NCBI GenBank assembly: GCA_023313575.1
Contig: JAJTTP010000023.1
Location: forward strand, 496,001 to 560,000
Origin: Eutypella sp. D-1
Taxonomy: Eukaryota; Ascomycota; Sordariomycetes; Xylariales; Diatrypaceae
Reading direction: 5' to 3'
Length of the DNA: 64,000 bases
Position 1 is the first letter of the stretch; each line of letters opens with the position of its first letter. A model generated the notes under the pieces. That model searched no databases, had not been told where the DNA came from, and was given only the letters and a program-made list of their open reading frames with translations. Positions 1-13,100 of the stretch are shown in pieces. The position numbers and the translations under genes are program-made.

Positions 1-3000
1 TTAACAAACAGTAAATACGGGCATAGAAATACGATAAAAACCTTATTAAAAAGAATATAATAAATTAAAAAAAAAAGGATATAAAAAAACGATTAAATAA
101 ATTATCGCGTTTATCCGATAATAATTCCGTTTTTTTAATAATATTTTAAAAAACGAAATAATTATAATATTATAAATACGATACAATATTTCGCAAAGAA
201 TTTAAAAACGGATTATTATAATATAATAAATAAAATTACGAAATTATTTTAATAAAAACAAACGTGACAATTTTATAAAATTTATAACTTTAATAAAACT
301 AAATTTAAAAAATTACAGGAATATTTTAAAAATAAATTAACGAAAAAATATATTTAATAATTAAAATTATTAACCGGATATTTAGTTATATTTATATTAA
401 AAAAACGGTAAATTATAATTAATAATCGATTATCGATAATTAAAAAAATTATTATAAAAGACTAAATACCGTTATTACTTATTATTAAAATAAGAAACTA
501 TTTATACGGAGCTTAATAATTTACCACTTTAAACTTTAAAAATAAATATTACCAAATTAAAATTAAACCCGGAAACGAATAAAAAATAATTTTTAAAATA
601 AAATACGGCTTATTTAAATATTTAATTATGCTTTTCGGATTATTTAACGTATTAATATCGTTTTAACATATAATTAATTACGTTTTATAAAAGTATTTTA
701 ATATTTTCGTTATTTATTATTTTAATAATATTTTTATTTATTTAAATTTAAAGGTTTAGCATAAAAAATACGTATATAAGGTATTATAAATATTATAAAA
801 CGTTAATTTATTAATAAAACCCGAAAGAAATATATTTTATATATAAAAAATGGAATTCCTCGGATATATTATTACCCCCAAAATATATTAAAATAGATTT
901 TAAAAAAATCGTAATTATTAAGGATTAAAAAGTATTTATTAATATAAAGCAAATATAAGCTTTTTTCGGCTTAATAAATTATTATCGGAAATTTATATAA
1001 CGATTTAAATATATTATAATATTTTTTATAAAATTAATAAAAAGATATAAACGGTTTATATGGATTAATAAAATAAACGAATTTTTTAAAATGTTAAAGA
1101 ACGTTATTATTAATAACTTAATACTTAATATATCCAATTTTAAAAAACCTGTTAAATTAAAAACCGACATTTCGGATTACGTTTTCGGAATATAAATTAA
1201 ATAACGAAATAAAAGAAAATTATATTTTATCGCATTTTATTTTTATAAATTTATTAAAACCGAGTTTAATTATTTAATTTATAATAAAAGGTTTTTTATT
1301 ATCGTTAACGTATTGAAAAACTTTAAATACTATTTTATAAAAAGTATATATTGAATTAAAGTTTATACCGATTATAAAGATATTACATATTCTTTTACTA
1401 TTTAAACCTTTAACGGAAAACAGTTACGATATGTTAAATATTTTACGGAATTCGATTATATTATTATTTATAAAAAAAAATTAAAAAACGGATAAATAAA
1501 TGCTATTAATAAATAACTTATTATGAAAAAAGAAATATATATTAATTAAATACGCGGTATTCCGATAAACGTTAAAAAGAGATTTAAAATAATAACAAAT
1601 TATTATTATTAAAGTTATTTAAAATAACTTATATAAATAAATCGAATAATATTTATAACTTTTTTATTAATTTTTTTATAAATAAAAAAGTTATAAATAT
1701 TATAAAAATTATAAAAATAGTTAATATAAAAGATTTATAAATATTTTTATACGGATATTTAAAAGATTATAAAACTTTCGAACGATTATAACGGATTTAC
1801 GTATTTAATAAAATAAAATTAATAATATAATAAATACGACGACGATATAATATATATGGAAAAATTAAAATAAAACGATATAAACTTTACGGAGAATTAT
1901 AATTATTATTAATTAATAAACGATTATAAAAGTTTATTATATTCGATTTTATTATTAAATTACCGATATTAAAAGATTTAATAATATGTAACGGTTATAA
2001 TAGCATATTCGTAATCGTTAACCGATTTATAAAGTTTTTTTATTTTATCTTATATAATAAAAACACCGATGTAAAGTAAATGGCATATATTTTTTTACGA
2101 TATATTATAATAATATACGGCCTTATATTCGAAATTATCTCCGATAAAAAAATAATATTTGTATCGAAATTTTGGTAAAGTTTTATAATAAAATTAAGAT
2201 TAAACCTTAAGTTTACGATAATTTTTAAACCTTAAGTAAACGGATAAATAAAACGAACTAATTAAATATTAAAAACTTATTTTTAATAATATATTAATTA
2301 TAAGCAGAATAATTAGGTTAAATAGTTATTTATTATATAATTAGCCTATAACATAGCTTATTATAAAAGTATACGAACGATATTTATTATCGCTAATTTC
2401 GGATTTACTCTAAACGTTTATCGAAACGTTTATAAAAAAGGACTAGATAATATTAAAGCCATATTAATATTAGAATAATTTAAATAATTACATAAGAAAA
2501 TAAAAGAAAAACTTAAATTTATACGTTAACGAATAAGCAGATATTATAATTAAAAAAGGTTAAAAGGATTAATTTTTTCGGAAAAAGATATAGTTTATTT
2601 AGTTATAAAAAATATTACGATAAAACGATTTAGTAAAAAACTTAATTATAAATATATCGGATTATACCCAGTTATTAAGAAAATATTAAAAAATAATTAC
2701 GAATTAAACCTATTATTAAAAGTTAAGATTTATTTAATTTTTTACGTTTCCTTATTTAAAAACGTAACGGATATAAACGTTATAAAAATAAAACGAAACG
2801 ATGTCGAAATAAAAATAAACGAATATAAAGTAAAAAAAATTTTAAACGTGTAAATAAAGGATGGATAAATAGAATATAAGGTTAAATAAAAAGGATATAA
2901 TAACTTCGAAAATATATAAAAACTTATTAATTATTTAATAAACGTTTAACGCTTTTTAAAAAATTTTTATTAACGTCGACGGAAGCGTTAATAAAAATAA

Positions 3001-4063
3001 TATCTTAATTAAAATTACCCGATATATTTATTTTAAATTAATTAAAATCCGAAATAACTTTAAAATTTACCGACGTTTTAATAAACTTTATAAAACGCGT
3101 ATTTTCCGCCCGACGCTTTTTTTCCTTTAACCTTTTTAACTCCTTTAAAAATTAAAGACCACGACGAATTATCTTTTTCTTACGATATCGAAAAAACTTT
3201 TATAATTTTCAGAAACGTTAAAGATGCGTAATAACCTTATTTATTTCCTTTTAAAAACGAAAAAGTTACTTTTCGGTTAACGCCTTTTTACGTTTTAAAC
3301 GATCCTGTTTATAAACGATATTTTAAAAAAAATTAATTAAAATCTTTAAGCCATTATATTGCCGTTTATATAAAATGCAATTTTAATAACGAATAAAACC
3401 TTTAGATATTACGCATTATTTTTTACGACGAAAATAAAAAAAATAAGGCATAATTTCGAATTTAAAAGATAAAATATAAAAGGTAAAAGTTTTATAACTT
3501 TTTTGTTAATTAATCCGGCGATAAGATTTAAAAATACGATCAGTTATAATAAAAAGGATAAAAATATAAGGACGGAAAAAACTTATAAAAGAATAAGTAA
3601 AAGCACGGAAATTAGGTTTTAAGGATAAAAACTTTAAAAAAAAAAGATTATGTTATGGTTTAATTAAGCTAAATAAGGTAAATAACCCTATTTGTTAACG
3701 GTATTACCGAAAGAATAAAAGCGTAAATTAACCACGCTTAATAAGTTATAAAAAAAGCTATATATAAACCCGTTATAATCTATAAATCTAAAGGTATCAG
3801 TTAAATCCGTTACGATCTAAGGATCTAATATAACCATATATTCCAATATTAAGAATAAAGGATATAAATAATATATAGCTACGTTTATTACTTTTTTTTT
3901 AAATAGTTTTTAAGCTTATTAGTTTATAATATAACTTAGTTATTTAAAGCATTTTTTTTTTATTATTACCAGACGTAACTATTTATTACTTAAAACCCCT
4001 AGCACTCCTGTTAACATAGACCCCTCGACTAGACTAATAGTTAGGAATAGACCAGCCGTCACA
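1..4063 (+). mobile_element. RIP-degraded Ty3/gypsy chromovirus, 3' half plus 3' LTR (element G1)
   Basis: The window opens inside pol. Read in the plus frame with RIP in mind (TGG, CAA and CAG become stops, Gly/Asp become Asn), about 390-745 still spells a gypsy reverse transcriptase, including the IKPGNE motif and the KYGLFKYL stretch, with the YxDD box degraded to YYFNNIFIY near 714-742. RNase H follows (TDxSDYVFG, about 1160-1330), then the integrase core (about 1930-2480) and a C-terminal chromodomain at about 2815-2960 (KVKxKGYNN). A purine-rich tract precedes the 3' LTR at 3651-4063. The 5' LTR, gag and protease lie left of the window. Position 1 corresponds to about 12,538 of element G3. 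No open frame survives. Confidence 0.88.
3651..4063 (+). repeat. 3' LTR of element G1 (subfamily A)
   Basis: 413 bp starting TGTTATGG and ending CCGTCACA, so with TGT...ACA inverted ends. It follows a purine-rich tract. It matches the other LTRs of the window along its length, for example the shared AAGGATATAAATAATATAT core and the CCAGCCGT end. It is the least RIP-altered 3' terminus here and fixes the LTR boundary used for the others. Confidence 0.85.
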
Positions 4064-5045
4064 TAAAGTTAATAATTAAATTTAATATTTTATTAAATAG
4101 CAAAAATACTTATATAAAAAAAATACGTAAAAACCTTTTAAGCATTTTAAAAATATAAAAAGCTTAATTTATAAGTTTTATCGATAAAACCTTAATCGAT
4201 TAATTCCGATAAATCCATAAATTTAAAAAACTCCTATTCGGAAAAGTTTAAAAAAAAATCCATAAAAACCGTAACTTATTTTTTAACGACGGCCTAAATT
4301 ACCGTTTAATCGGTTACTTAATTAACCTCCGTTTATATTAAAACATTTACCCGATTAAACTTTTCCTTTTTGATTTTATTTAACTTTTTGCTTTTTTAAA
4401 AAAGTTTAATCCTTTTTTATTTTAATTTAGCATTTCGTTTTTAAAAACGATAAAAATTTTTAAATTACCGAAAAACCTTTTTTTTTAAATACGTAATTTT
4501 TTATTAAATTCTTTAACTTTTTACTTTATAATAAATTAAAAATTTTTAATTTTTTCGGTTAATTTCCGACTTTTATTTTTTAATCGAACCTTTTTTTTTT
4601 ATATCTTTTACAAAATATCCATCTTGGGAAAAACTATATAATAACCTTTTTTATAAAAAATATACCGATAATACGAAATAATCTTTTCGGTATAATAATA
4701 AACCGAATAAACCCGATAATATAATTTATAAGAATTAACGGGTAAATTAAACCGTTTAATATAATCAGACCGAAAAAAACGATTTAGTTATTAATTAAAA
4801 CAATAACGTTTAACGGATTTTTATATTTTTAACATTTTTTAATAAAAAGATAAATAAAAAATAAACGTAAATAAAAAAATAAGTAAAAAGGAATAATTTA
4901 TTTAAATACGCGTTTAACTTAAAAGAATTAATTTTAAAAATAAAACTTTTAAAAAAAGAAAATAATATTATAAACCATTTATTCCAAAATAAAAAAGCCT
5001 TATTAATAACGATAACGGTTATATAAATAAATCGATTAAATCCGA
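4064..5045. other. AT-rich RIP-degraded spacer between elements G1 and G2
   Basis: About 980 bp of AT-rich DNA with the same CpA-poor, CpG-retaining composition as the retroelements. It does not match the LTRs or the pol of the neighbours as far as I can follow by eye, and it has no open frame. It continues into the DNA right of element G2, because 5046-5050 and 18719-18723 are the two copies of the G2 target site. It may be an older unidentified repeat. Confidence 0.5.
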
Positions 5046-5050
5046 TAATT
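5046..5050. repeat. Left target-site duplication of element G2 (TAATT)
   Basis: TAATT directly abuts the outer end of the minus-strand LTR at 5051 and recurs at 18719-18723 directly after the outer end of the partner LTR at 18718. Five bases is the usual Ty3/gypsy duplication length. Confidence 0.8.
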
Positions 5051-5466
5051 TATAACGGCTGGTCTATTCCTAACTATTAGTCCAATTAAGGGGTTTATAT
5101 TAACAGAAATGTTAGGGGTTTTAAGCAATAAATAATTATATTTAGTAATAGCAAAAAAAAAGGTATTTTAAATAACCAAATTATATTATAAATTAATAAG
5201 TTTAAAAATTATTTAAAAAAAAGGAAATAAACGTAATTATATACTATTTATATCTTTTATCCTTAATATTGGAATATATGGTTATATTAAATTTTTAAAT
5301 CGTAATAGGTTTAATTAATACCTTTTAAATTTATGGATTATAACGGATTTATATATAGTTTTTTTTATAACTTATTAAATATGGCTGGCTTATATTTTTA
5401 TTTTTCCGGTAATACCGTTAATAAATAAGGTTATTAGCTTTTATTTAATTTAATCAGGTTATAATA
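5051..5466 (-). repeat. 3' LTR of element G2
   Basis: 416 bp, minus orientation. The outer end reads TATAACGGCTGG (reverse complement of CCAGCCGT plus RIP-altered ACA) and the inner end reads GGTTATAATA (RIP-altered TGTTATGGCC in reverse). It has the same length as the partner at 18303-18718 but is more heavily RIP-altered. Confidence 0.85.
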
Positions 5467-8400
5467 CGATCTTTCCTTTTTTAAGGTTTTTATTTTTAAA
5501 ACCTAATTTCCGTGCTTTTATTTATTTTTTATAAATCTTTTCCGTCCTTATGTTTTTATTTTTCTTATTATAATTAATTATGTTTTTAAATCTTATTACC
5601 GTTTTAATTAACGGGAAGGTTATAAAGTTTTTATTTTTTATATTTTATCTTTTAAGTTCGAAGTTATATTTTATTTTTTTTATTTTCGTCGTAAGGAATA
5701 ATACGTAATATCCGAAAGTTTTATTCGTTATTAAAATTATATTTTATATAAACGGTAATATAATAATTTAAGGATTTTAATTAATTTTTTTTAAATTATT
5801 ATTTACGAATAAAATCGCTTAAAACGTAAAAAGGCGTTAACCGAGGAATAACTTTTTTATTTTTAAAAAGAAATAAATAAGGTTATTATATGTTTTTAAC
5901 GTTTTCGAAAATTATAAAAGTTTTTTTCGATATCGTAAGAAAAAGATGGTTTATTATAATTTTTAATCTTTAAAAAAGTTAAAAAAGTTAAAAAAAAAAA
6001 GCATTAAACGGAAAACGCATGTTTTACGGGGTTTATTAAAACGTTGGTAAATCTTAAGGTTATTTCGGAATTTAATTAATTTAAGATAAATATATCGGGT
6101 AATTTTAATTAAGATATTATTTTTATTAACGTTTCTGTCGGCGTTAATAAAAACTTTTTAAAAAACGTTAAACGTTTATTAAGTAATTAACGGGTTTTTA
6201 TATATTTTCGGAGTTATTATATCCTTTTTATTTAACCTTATATTTTATTCGTCCATCTTTTATTTATACGTTTAAAATTTTCTTTATTTCGTATTTATTT
6301 ATTTTTATTTCGACGTTATTTCGTCCTATTTTTATAACGTTTATATTCGTTACGTTTTTAAATAAAGAAATATAAAAAATTAAATAAATTTTAACTTTTA
6401 ATAATAAGTTTAATTCGTAATTAGTTTTTAATATTTTTTTAATAATTAAATACGGTCCGATATATTTATAATCGAGTTTTTTATTAGGTTATTTTATCGT
6501 GATATTTTTTATAATTAAATAAACCATATCTTTTTCCGAAAAGGTTAATCTTTTTTATTTTCTTATATAATTATTTAAGTCGTTTTAATATTAATATAAC
6601 TTTAATATTATCCGGTCCTTTTTTATAAACGTTTTAATAAACGTTTAAAATAAATCCGAAATTAACGTTAATAAGTATCGTTCGTATACGTTTATAATAA
6701 GTTATATTATAAACTAATTATGCAATAAATAATTACTTAATTTAATTATTTTGCTTATAATTAATATATTATCGAAAATAAGTTTTTAATATTTAATTAA
6801 TTCGTTTTATTTATCCGTTTATTTAAAGTTTAAAAACTATTATAAATTTAAGATTTAATCTTAATCTTATTATAAAACTTTATTAAAGTTTTAATATAAA
6901 TGTTATTCCTTTATTAAAAATGATTTTAAATATAAGGCCGTATATTATTATAATATGTCGTAAAAAGATATATGCTATTTATTTTACGTCGGTATTTTCG
7001 TTATACGGGATAAAAGAAAAAAGCTTTATAAATCGGTTAACGATTACGAATATGTTATTATAACCGTTACGTATTATTAGATCTTTTAATATCGGTAATT
7101 TAATAATAAAATTAAATATAATAAACTTTTATAATTATTTATTAATTAATAATAGTTATAGTTTTTTATAAAGTTTATATCGTTTTATTTTAATTTTTCC
7201 GCATATGTTATATTATTATCGTATTCGTTATATTATTGATTTTATTTTATTAAATATATAGGTCCGTTATAATCGTTTAACAATTTTATAATCTTTTAAA
7301 TATCCGTATAAAAGATATTCGTAAATCTTTTATATTAATTATTCCTATAATTTTTATAATATTTATAACTTTTTTATTTATTTTTTTATTAATAATTTAT
7401 TATTATATTATTTAATTTGCTTATGTAAATTATTTTAAATAATTTTAATAACAGTAATTTATTATTATTTTAGGTATTTTTTTAACGTTTATCGGAATAT
7501 TGCGTATTTAATTAATATATACTTTTTTTCTATAATAAGTTGTTTTTTAATAGCATTTGCCCGTCCGTTTTTTAATTTTTTCCTATAAATAATAATATAA
7601 TCGAATTCCGTAAAATACTTAACGTATCGTAATTATTTTTTATTAAAGGTTTAAATGGTAAAAAAATATGTAATGTTTTTATAATCGGTATAAACTTTAA
7701 TTTAATGCATATTTTTTATAAAGTAATATTTAAATTTTTTAAATACGTTAATAATAATAAGAAATTTTTTATCGTAAATTAAATAATTAAGTTCGGTTTT
7801 AATAAGTTTATAAAAATAAAATATAATAAGGTATAATTTTTTTTTTATCTCGTTATTTAATTTATGCTTTAAAGGCGTAATCCGAAACGTCGGTTTTTAA
7901 TTTAACGGGTTTTTTAAGATCGTATATAATAAATATTAATTCGTTAATAATAACATTTTTTAACTTTTTAAAAAATTCGTTTATTTTATTAATTTATATA
8001 AACCGTTTATCCTTTTTTATTAATTCCGTAAAAGGTATTATAATATATTTAAATCGTTATATAAATTTCCGATAATAATTTATTAAACCGAAAAAAAACC
8101 TATATTTCTTTTATATTAATAAGCACTTTTTAATTTTTAATAATTACGATCTTTTTAAGGTCTATTTTAATATGTTCGGGGGTAATAATATATCCAAAAA
8201 ATTCCATTTTTTATATATAAAATATACTTTTTTTAAGTTTTATTAATAAGTTAACGTTTTATAATATTTATAATATTTTATATATATATTTTTCGTGCTA
8301 TTGTTTTAAATTTAAATAAATAAAGATATTATCAAAATAATAAATAACGAAAATATTAAAATATTTTTATAAAACGTGGTTAATTATACGTTAAAATAAT

Positions 8401-9763
8401 GCTAATACGTTAATTAATTTAAAAGGTATAATTAAATATTTAAATAAGCCGTATTTCGTTTTAAAAGCTGTTTTTTATTTATTTCCGGGTTTAATTCTGA
8501 TATAGTAATATTTATTTTTAAGGTTTAAAGTAATAAATTATTTAACTCTATATAAACGGTTCTTTATTTTAATAATAAATAATAACGGTATACGGTTTTT
8601 TATAATAATTTCGTTTAATTATCGGTAATCGATTATTAATCGTAATTTACCGTTTTTATTTAGTATAAATATAATCGGATATCCGGTTAATAATTTTAAT
8701 TATTAAATATATCTTTTCGTTAATTTATTTTTAAAATATTCCCGTAACTTTTTAAATTTAATTTTATTAAAGTTATAAATTTTATAAAATCGTAATATTT
8801 TTTTTTTATAAAAATAATCTCGTGATTTTATTTATTATATTATAATAATCCTTTTTTAAATTTTTTACAAAACACTTTATCGTATTAATAATATTACGGT
8901 GGCATATTACGTATTTATGATAATATAATCGTTTTTTTAAAAAATGCTGTTAAAAAAGCGGAATCGTATCGGATAAATGCGATAATTTATTTAATCCTTT
9001 TTTTATATCCTTTTTTTTAATTTATCGTATTTTTTTTAATAAGGTTTTTATTATATCTTTATACCCGTATTTATTATCCGTTAAATATTAAAAGCTTTTT
9101 TTTAAGTTTTTATCGGTTTTTAAAAAATAAGGAAATATTATTTAGCTAATTTTTTAATTAATCGATAAATTATATTAATGTAGCCATAATTATTTAAAAA
9201 TTATATTGTATTTCTTTAAAAGCATAATATTAAAAATAACGTTTTATTTTTATTTTTCGATATATATATTAAATTAATCGGTTTCCTGTAATATTTTTTT
9301 TATTATACCGGAAAATATAACTTTCGGCTTTTAATATGTTATAAAAATATTATTTCTTTTTTTATAATAGCTATAATTTATTATATAATTTTAAAGTTAT
9401 ATAATTACTTTCGGTTTTATTATTTATTATAACGGTATATTAATTATCTTTAATTTTTATTTATATTATAATATATCCGTATCGTTTTTAAGCTTTTAAA
9501 ATGGCTTATAAATATCGTATTACGTTTTTAAACTTTATAATACTGTTTTATAACCTTAATATAAACGGTTTTATTTTTTTAAATCTTTACCGTAAATTTA
9601 TACGGTATTATACAGGTTATCGTAACGTTTTTCCTTATTAGATTTTCTTTATATATATAGTTATTTTTTTACCGTTAATGTTTTATAAAAATATTTAAAA
9701 TTAATCTTATTAAAGGTTATTTTTTTTTAAATAAATCCTTATAAATATATAAATCGGCGTTTA

Positions 9764-9768
9764 ATAAT
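9764..9768. repeat. Left target-site duplication of element G3 (ATAAT)
   Basis: ATAAT abuts the TGTTATAACC start of the LTR at 9769 and recurs at 16655-16659 after the CATA end of the right LTR. Removing G3 and one copy rejoins the gag of G2 with the same spacing seen in the homologous part of G3 near 11,860. Confidence 0.85.
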
Positions 9769-10196
9769 TGTTATAACCTGGCTAGGTCAATGGGCCCAAA
9801 TAGGATTAGCACAAACAATCCCTGACCATGGCACTGGAAAGGACAGATACGATAAGATAAGCCATATTTAAGTTACGTGATAAAAAGGATAACCTAAATA
9901 GCTTAACTATCCTAATAATCTTAAATAACCTGGATAGCTTAATTATCTTAACGATTTAACATTTAATATCATATTCCAGTATTAGGAATAAAGGATATAA
10001 ATAATATATAACTTCGTTTATTACCTTTTTTTTAAATAATTTTTAAGCTTATTAATTTATAATATAACTTAATTATTTAAAATACTTTTTTTTTATTATT
10101 ATTAAACGTAACTATTTATTACTTAAAACCTTTAACATTTTTGCTAATATAAATCCCTCGATTAAATTAATAATTAAGAATAAACCAGCCGTTATT
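9769..10196 (+). repeat. 5' LTR of element G3 (subfamily B)
   Basis: 428 bp, begins TGTTATAACCTGGCTAGG. The first 90 or so bases keep a near-original composition, including TGGGCCC and CCATGG, while the rest is RIP-altered. It ends CCAGCCGTTATT at 10196. Confidence 0.85.
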
Positions 10197-13100
10197 CGTT
10201 ATAAGCTTTTATTTAATAATGTTATCAGTTTTAAATAATATCCGATATTATATTTTCCTTAAGTTAAAACCTTTAATAAGTTATTTAATAATTACTTAAA
10301 CGAATCGAATAAATCGAGCAAACGGTAATTATATTTACGAACTAAAAGGTTATACCCGTTAAATTTAAACTTAAAAAACCTCGACCTTATAATGGCATTA
10401 CCCCCGTATAACCTTTTTTTATTATAACCGTAACTTATTTATATTAATAACGTTATATATATATTACGGAAGCTAATAAAATTTTTAATATTATATTATG
10501 CTTTACCGGGGGGATAATTTAATGGTTTAAACCTATTTTAAATGCCTTTATAAAGGTAAAGGAAAAAGAAAAATCCACGGAAATTAAATGTTTTTTCGAA
10601 AAATATAAAAATTTCGAGGAAAAAGTAAAAACTAATTACGGAAATCCGGATAAAACCCGAGCTATTACGTAATATTTTTTAACGTTTAAACAGAAAAAAG
10701 TAACTTATACGTATACCGCGTAATTTAAACAACTTATTACTAAAATAAATTAAATCGATAATAAATCCTTTATCGATACGTTTTATCGAAAACTTAAAGA
10801 TTCGGTTAAAGATAAAATTATTACGTAAAATAAATTAGGTACTTTTAATAAATTTATTACTTTAATAATTAAAATCGATAATAAATAATTTAAACGATGT
10901 TAAGAAAAAAAAGGATATTATATACTTAAAAGATTTAAAAGATATTAAAATAATAAAAATTAAAACCAAAAACTTACCGATATATTTTACGGAACGGTAT
11001 TAAGACCTATATTACTCGATATAATACGAAAAGATAAACGATAAATTAAATACTATAATTATAATAAGATAAGATATTTTTAAAAAAAATGCCGAGGATT
11101 TAAATAAAATAAAAACTGGAAACCTGTACTTAAAGGAAAATAACCTTTTACCGGTAAAAAAACGTTCGGAATAATCTGCTATATATATTTAAATAATAAT
11201 ATTTATTAATAAAAATTATAAAAAGTTAAACAATTAATTTAAGCCGTAATAAAACGATAACGTTAATAATAATAAAACAAATATTTCGATAACGATAAAA
11301 AAAAAGCTTTTACGGAAGCTTATTTCGCGGAAAAAGAAAAAATAAAATAATTAATTAACTGGCTTAAAGAACGATAAGATTATAAATTATAAAAAATATA
11401 CGGTATTTACGTTAAACGATTTTAACGGCGCTTTAAAAAATAACGATTTAAAATTTACTTATAATAACTTCGTAATTAAGATAAATTTATTAATTAAAAA
11501 CTCTAAATTTAAACGCCGTATTTCTTAAAATACTTTATTAATTATCGGAAAATAAAATGTTATTAACACGAAAAACGAAAAATTAATATTATTAACCGAA
11601 TTAAATAAATAATTAAAAAAAAATTCGATTTTTTATAATAAAAAGGAAACGAAATTAATTAACGATAATATAAAAAAATCATACGTTATATTAACCGCGC
11701 GCCGTATGGTTAAAAATAGCCAGAAAAAATGTTTTACCTTAAAAAATATTAGGCATATTATTATAACGAATATATATATTAAACGCTAAAAGCCATAAAG
11801 ATCCGGAATAAGATCGAATAATAAAAACACGAAATCCGATATTAAAAAAATAAATTATCGAACGCCGATTTATATACGTTTAAAAACTTATTAAAAAAAA
11901 TAACTTTTAATAAAATTAGTTTTAAATATTTTTATAAGGATTTAAAAATAAAAAAATAATTATACGTATAAAAAAAATCTAATAAGGAAAAACTTTACGA
12001 TAACCCGTATAACGCCGTATAAATTTACGGTAAAAATTTAAAAAGTTAAAGCCGTTTATACTAAAGTTATAAAACGGTATTATAAAGCTTAAAAACATAA
12101 TACGATATTTACGAGCCATTTTAAAAACTTAAAAACGATACGGATATACCATAATATAAATAAAGGTTAAAAATAACTGGTATACCGTTATAATAAATAA
12201 CGGAACCGATAGTAATTATATAACTTTAAAATTATATAATAAATTATAATTACTATAAGAAAAAAAATAACATTTTTATAATATAACGGAAACCGAAGGT
12301 TATATTTTTAAATACGACGAAAAAAAAGTATTATAAAAAACCGATTAACTTGACGTATATATCGAAAAATAGAAATAAAACGTTATTTTCGATATTATGT
12401 TTTTAAAAAGATACGATATAATCCTTAAATAATTATAGCTGTATTAATATAATTTATCGATTAATTAAAAAACTGGTTAAATAATATTTCCTTATTTTTT
12501 AAAAACCGACAATAATTTAAAAAAAAGATTTTAATATTTAACGGATAATAAATACGGGCATAAAGATACGATAAAAACCTTATTAAAAAAAATATAACAA
12601 ATTAAAAAAAAAGGATACGAAAAAAGGATTAAACAAATTATCGCATTTATCCGATAACGATTCCGCTTTTTTAACAGCATTTTAAAAAAAGAAAATATAA
12701 CGATAATATAAATACGTAACGTACCATTATAATATTATTAATACGATAAAGTATTTCGCGAAAAATTTAAAAAAAATTACTAAACCGTAATAAATAAGAT
12801 TACGAGATTATTTTTATAAAAAAAAAACGTTACGATTTTATAAAATTTATAACCTTAACGAAATCGAACTTAAAAAATTATAAAAATACCTTAAAAATAA
12901 GTTAATAAAAGGATATATTTAACGATTAAAATTATTAATAAAATACTTTATTATATTTATGCTTAAAAAAAATAATAAATTATAATTAATAATCGATTAT
13001 CGATAATTAAATAAAATTACCGTTAAAAACCGAATACCGTTATTATTTATTATTAAAATAAAAAACCGTTTATACGAAATTAAATAATTTATTACCTTAA

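Noticed and set aside
982..1170. 62-codon minus frame in the AT-rich block
   Set aside because: It is antisense to the degraded gypsy pol and consists of Ile/Leu/Phe/Asn codons produced by AT bias.
3651..10196. Short regularly repeated motifs in the AT-rich blocks as a CRISPR-like array
   Set aside because: The repeats are long dispersed LTRs in both orientations, not short direct repeats with spacers, and the host is eukaryotic.
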